Positions 61,660 through 64,000 of a DNA stretch of 64,000 nucleotides are shown one piece after another; the stretch's first letter is position 1, and each line of letters opens with the position of its first letter. Source of the DNA: Glaciecola sp947496235. GTDB lineage: Bacteria > Pseudomonadota > Gammaproteobacteria > Enterobacterales > Alteromonadaceae. The translations under genes were made by a program, and so were the position numbers. The notes under the pieces are model-generated. The model was not told the DNA's origin, ran no database searches, and was given only the letters and a program-made list of their open reading frames with translations. Location of the stretch: the NCBI RefSeq assembly GCF_050306235.1, contig NZ_JBLWFH010000007.1:62001-126000 (forward strand), written 5' to 3'.

Positions 61660-62973
61660 ATGACCCTTAATCACCAAGACAGCATTCGTTTATTCCGAAA
61701 TTCGGCACCCTATATTAATGCGCACAGAGGAAAAACCTTTGTGATCATGTTTGGTGGCGAAGCGGTACTGGATGACAATTTTCCAAAGTTAGTACAAGAC
61801 ATTGCCTTGCTTCACAGCTTAGGTATTCGCATTATCATCACTCATGGTGCACGGCCTCAAATTGATGAAAGACTTAGACTTAGAGGTTCTCAAGCGAGAT
61901 TTGTGGACGGTATCAGGGTAACTGATAAACAAACCTTGGAATGTGTTAAAGATGCAGCGGGGTCATTACGTAGTCAGATAGAAGCCTTGTTAACTATGGG
62001 ACTGCCAAATTCCCCTATGCATGGAGCGCGGATCCGTGTTTGCTCAGGTAACTTGGTAATTGCACGCCCTATAGGCGTGCAAAACGGCATAGATTTCGAG
62101 CATACTGGTTTGGTTCGTCGCATTGATGTAGAAGGCATTCAAGATCAATTAGAAGACGGTTCTATCGTATTGTTATCTCCTATGGGGTATTCGGCTACTG
62201 GTGAAGTATTTAATCTTTCACACGAAGATGTGGCCACACAAGCAGCAATTGCTTTAAAAGCTGACAAAATCATTACTTTATCTGAATATGATGGCTTTTA
62301 TACTGAAGAGAAAATGATCCGTACTATCGAGTTAAGTCTGTTACAGGATCTTATTGACGCGAAAAAAGTCACTGCCGAAGCGACATGTTTAAATGCCGTA
62401 GTGGATGGTGTTGCGGCGGGCATAGAGCGCACTCACTGTGTTTCGTACAAAACTGATGGTTCCCTGCTAAAAGAACTCTTTACTCGCGATGGTGTGGGTA
62501 CTTTGGTGATGCAAAATCATTATGAAAAACTGCGCAATGCGACTATAGATGATGTTGGCGGTATTCTTAAACTCATTCGACCTTTGGAAGAGTCTGGCGT
62601 TCTAGTAAAACGTTCTAGGGAACGTTTAGAGAATGAGATCAATCAGTTTGCAGTGATTGAACGAGATGGCATGATTATCGGTTGCGCAGCCTTATATAAT
62701 CTTGAAGAAGGTAGTGGCGAAATTGCTTGCATGGCCACTCATTGGGAATATCGTGGGAAGAATCGCGGTGAAAGGTTACTAGAAGCTCTTAAAAAGAAAG
62801 CTGCGTTGAATAAAATTAACAAACTCTTCGTACTGACGACGGTAACCGCGCACTGGTTTTTAGAACAAGGTTTTGAAGAAGTTCCGGTTGATTACTTACC
62901 GGAATCAAAAAAGCAGTTGTACAACTACACCCGAAACTCAAAAGTATTCATGCTTAAATTACAGCAGGATTAG
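61660..62973 (+). CDS. argA: Amino-acid N-acetyltransferase (N-acetylglutamate synthase)
   Basis: First step of arginine synthesis, usually feedback-inhibited by arginine. The N-terminal amino-acid kinase-like domain (FVIMFGGEAVLDD, ITHGARPQIDERL) carries the regulatory part. The GNAT domain (about 290-437: IACMATHWEYRGKNRGERLL) carries out the acetyl transfer. 437 residues matches classical ArgA (443). Its Shine-Dalgarno is AAGG before the ATG. Confidence 0.96.
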   Translation: MTLNHQDSIRLFRNSAPYINAHRGKTFVIMFGGEAVLDDNFPKLVQDIALLHSLGIRIIITHGARPQIDERLRLRGSQARFVDGIRVTDKQTLECVKDAAGSLRSQIEALLTMGLPNSPMHGARIRVCSGNLVIARPIGVQNGIDFEHTGLVRRIDVEGIQDQLEDGSIVLLSPMGYSATGEVFNLSHEDVATQAAIALKADKIITLSEYDGFYTEEKMIRTIELSLLQDLIDAKKVTAEATCLNAVVDGVAAGIERTHCVSYKTDGSLLKELFTRDGVGTLVMQNHYEKLRNATIDDVGGILKLIRPLEESGVLVKRSRERLENEINQFAVIERDGMIIGCAALYNLEEGSGEIACMATHWEYRGKNRGERLLEALKKKAALNKINKLFVLTTVTAHWFLEQGFEEVPVDYLPESKKQLYNYTRNSKVFMLKLQQD

Positions 62974-62994
62974 CCTAAGGCTAATCCTGTTTTT
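62965..62994. terminator. Rho-independent terminator at the end of the arg operon
   Basis: CAGGATTAGCC (62965-62975) pairs perfectly with GGCTAATCCTG (62979-62989) around TAA and is followed by TTTTTC. It overlaps the argA stop and lies between convergent argA and the malic enzyme gene. Confidence 0.9.
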
Positions 62995-62997
62995 CTG

Positions 62998-64000
62998 TTA
63001 TAAACTAATACGCTTATAGGCTCGATATTCTGGGATCCAGAATTTCTTTTCAATTCTGCGCTTTAAAACCTCTTCCGAAACTTTTAGCGCCAAGCCTTGT
63101 TCCATCGCTACTTTTGCGACTGCTAAGGCAATTGACTTACTCAACTCGTTAATTTGCTTAAGCGGTGGTAACAAATGAGCGGACTCACCATTTGCCAATG
63201 GAGAAGCATCAGCAAGGGCATTACTCGCCGCCATCAGCATTTCGTCAGAAATGCGCTTAGCTTTGGCAACTATTACACCTAAACCTATGCCAGGGAAAAT
63301 GTAGCTGTTGTTACACTGAGCAATTGGAAACACTTGATCATTGTATTGCACTGGCATAAAGGGGCTACCTGTGGCTATTACAACATTTCCATCTGTCCAT
63401 TCAATGACTTGCTCAGGACGCGCTTCCACTTGTCTTGAAGGGTTGCTCAATGGAAAAATAATCGGAGTAGGACAATATTGCTGCATACTACGAACAACTT
63501 GCTCGGTGAATAAGCCTGATTGCCCCGAAACACCAATCAAAATGTCCGGTTCTGCATTGTGTATAACGTCAAGCAAAGAAGGAAACTCTCCGCTGTAGGT
63601 CCATTTTTTTAACTCGCTAGTCGAATGTTGAAGCGCTTGCTGAAACTCGCGTAAATCAGCCATACCTTCACTCACTAGCCCAAACCTATCTACCATGAAT
63701 ACTTGAGATCTTGCTTGTTGATCAGAAAGTCCTTCTTTTATCATTTGCTGAATCAACATCTCAGCAATACCGCATCCAGCTGAACCAGCGCCCACAAAAG
63801 CTACCTTCATAGATGAAAGCTTGCTGCCTCTTGTTTTACAGGCGGCTAAAAGCGTGCCTAAGGTAACCGCTGCCGTGCCTTGAATATCATCGTTAAAGCA
63901 GCAGACTTTATCGCGATATCGATTAAGTAACGGCATAGCATTGGGCTGAGCAAAATCTTCAAATTGAATGATGACACCTGGCCACCTTTTTTTCGCTTCG
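62998..64000 (-). CDS. maeA: NAD-type malic enzyme, C-terminal part (cut by the window edge)
   Basis: Oxidative decarboxylation of malate to pyruvate. The visible part continues in frame past the ATG at 63936 to the edge of the window (...IIQFEDFAQPNAMPLL), so the true start is outside. It contains the metal-binding FEDF and FNDDIQGTAAV, the dinucleotide motif VGAGSAGCGIAEML and the SNPSRQVEA end of the SfcA type. NAD versus NADP preference is not certain from this part. Confidence 0.92.
   Translation of the reverse strand, partial: EAKKRWPGVIIQFEDFAQPNAMPLLNRYRDKVCCFNDDIQGTAAVTLGTLLAACKTRGSKLSSMKVAFVGAGSAGCGIAEMLIQQMIKEGLSDQQARSQVFMVDRFGLVSEGMADLREFQQALQHSTSELKKWTYSGEFPSLLDVIHNAEPDILIGVSGQSGLFTEQVVRSMQQYCPTPIIFPLSNPSRQVEARPEQVIEWTDGNVVIATGSPFMPVQYNDQVFPIAQCNNSYIFPGIGLGVIVAKAKRISDEMLMAASNALADASPLANGESAHLLPPLKQINELSKSIALAVAKVAMEQGLALKVSEEVLKRRIEKKFWIPEYRAYKRISL

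Overview
The window looks like an ordinary chromosomal core segment of a low-GC (about 40 %) marine gammaproteobacterium, most likely Alteromonadales (Paraglaciecola/Glaciecola/Alteromonas-like). This is inferred from gene order: rppH-ptsP-lgt-thyA, rpoH-ftsX-ftsE-ftsY-rsmD, sfsA-dksA-gluQ-pcnB-folK-panBC, tatABC-tatD, gpmI-envC/yibN-grxC-secB-gpsA-trmL and argCBFGHA are classic gammaproteobacterial blocks, with several c-di-GMP and chemotaxis-type genes between them. No rRNA, tRNA, CRISPR array, prophage or plasmid module was seen.

Layout: 0-2 kb, a two-gene signalling operon (response regulator-CheC fusion, then a PAS-GGDEF diguanylate cyclase). 2.3-7.7 kb, rppH-ptsP-TSUP-lgt-thyA on the minus strand. 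7.8-14.4 kb, mutH, ferredoxin, YihY, the divergent metF/metJ pair with MetJ operators, a DUF2959 lipoprotein, a proline iminopeptidase, dtd and a YiiD-type gene. 14.4-22.9 kb, rpoH and ftsXEY-rsmD, separated by two degenerate EAL-HDOD paralogues, then DUF416 and MarC genes. 23-26 kb, a small HTH protein, a RAYT/Y1-type transposase, pepB and sfsA. 26.5-32.5 kb, dksA, gluQ, pcnB, folK, panB, panC and hemB. 32.7-37.2 kb, a 7TMR-DISM-type GGDEF protein, tatD and tatCBA. 37.3-43.8 kb, an orphan outer-membrane-like protein, erpA, clcA, hemJ, a UPF0149 gene and a divergent NRAMP. 43.9-49.7 kb, envC-gpmI and yibN-grxC-secB-gpsA-trmL. 49.8-56 kb, a lysophospholipase, cpxAR with a divergent two-domain CpxP/Spy protein, a thioredoxin-like protein and a chemoreceptor. 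56-63 kb, the full arginine operon argCBFGHA. It has tandem ARG boxes and a terminator-like hairpin in its leader. The window ends inside a malic enzyme gene.

The most unusual signal is a short dispersed word, GGACACGC followed by an A/T-rich run (reverse GCGTGTCC). I found 23 exact copies by eye, plus about ten copies of the sister form GGACACTC, where about one chance exact copy is expected at this base composition. All exact copies lie between 13.1 and 46.9 kb. They occur inside conserved genes in several reading frames, just after stop codons, as inverted pairs, in a ribosome-binding region (panB) and in the 5' end of an orphan gene. The pattern resembles DNA-uptake sequences or REP/RAYT-type repeats, but I recognise no described family with this core. 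A RAYT-type transposase gene lies in the same interval. Counts were made by reading and may be off by one or two.

Work that needs a database or a folding program (genome-wide motif counts, ortholog alignments, terminator scoring) was not possible here and is named under each finding.
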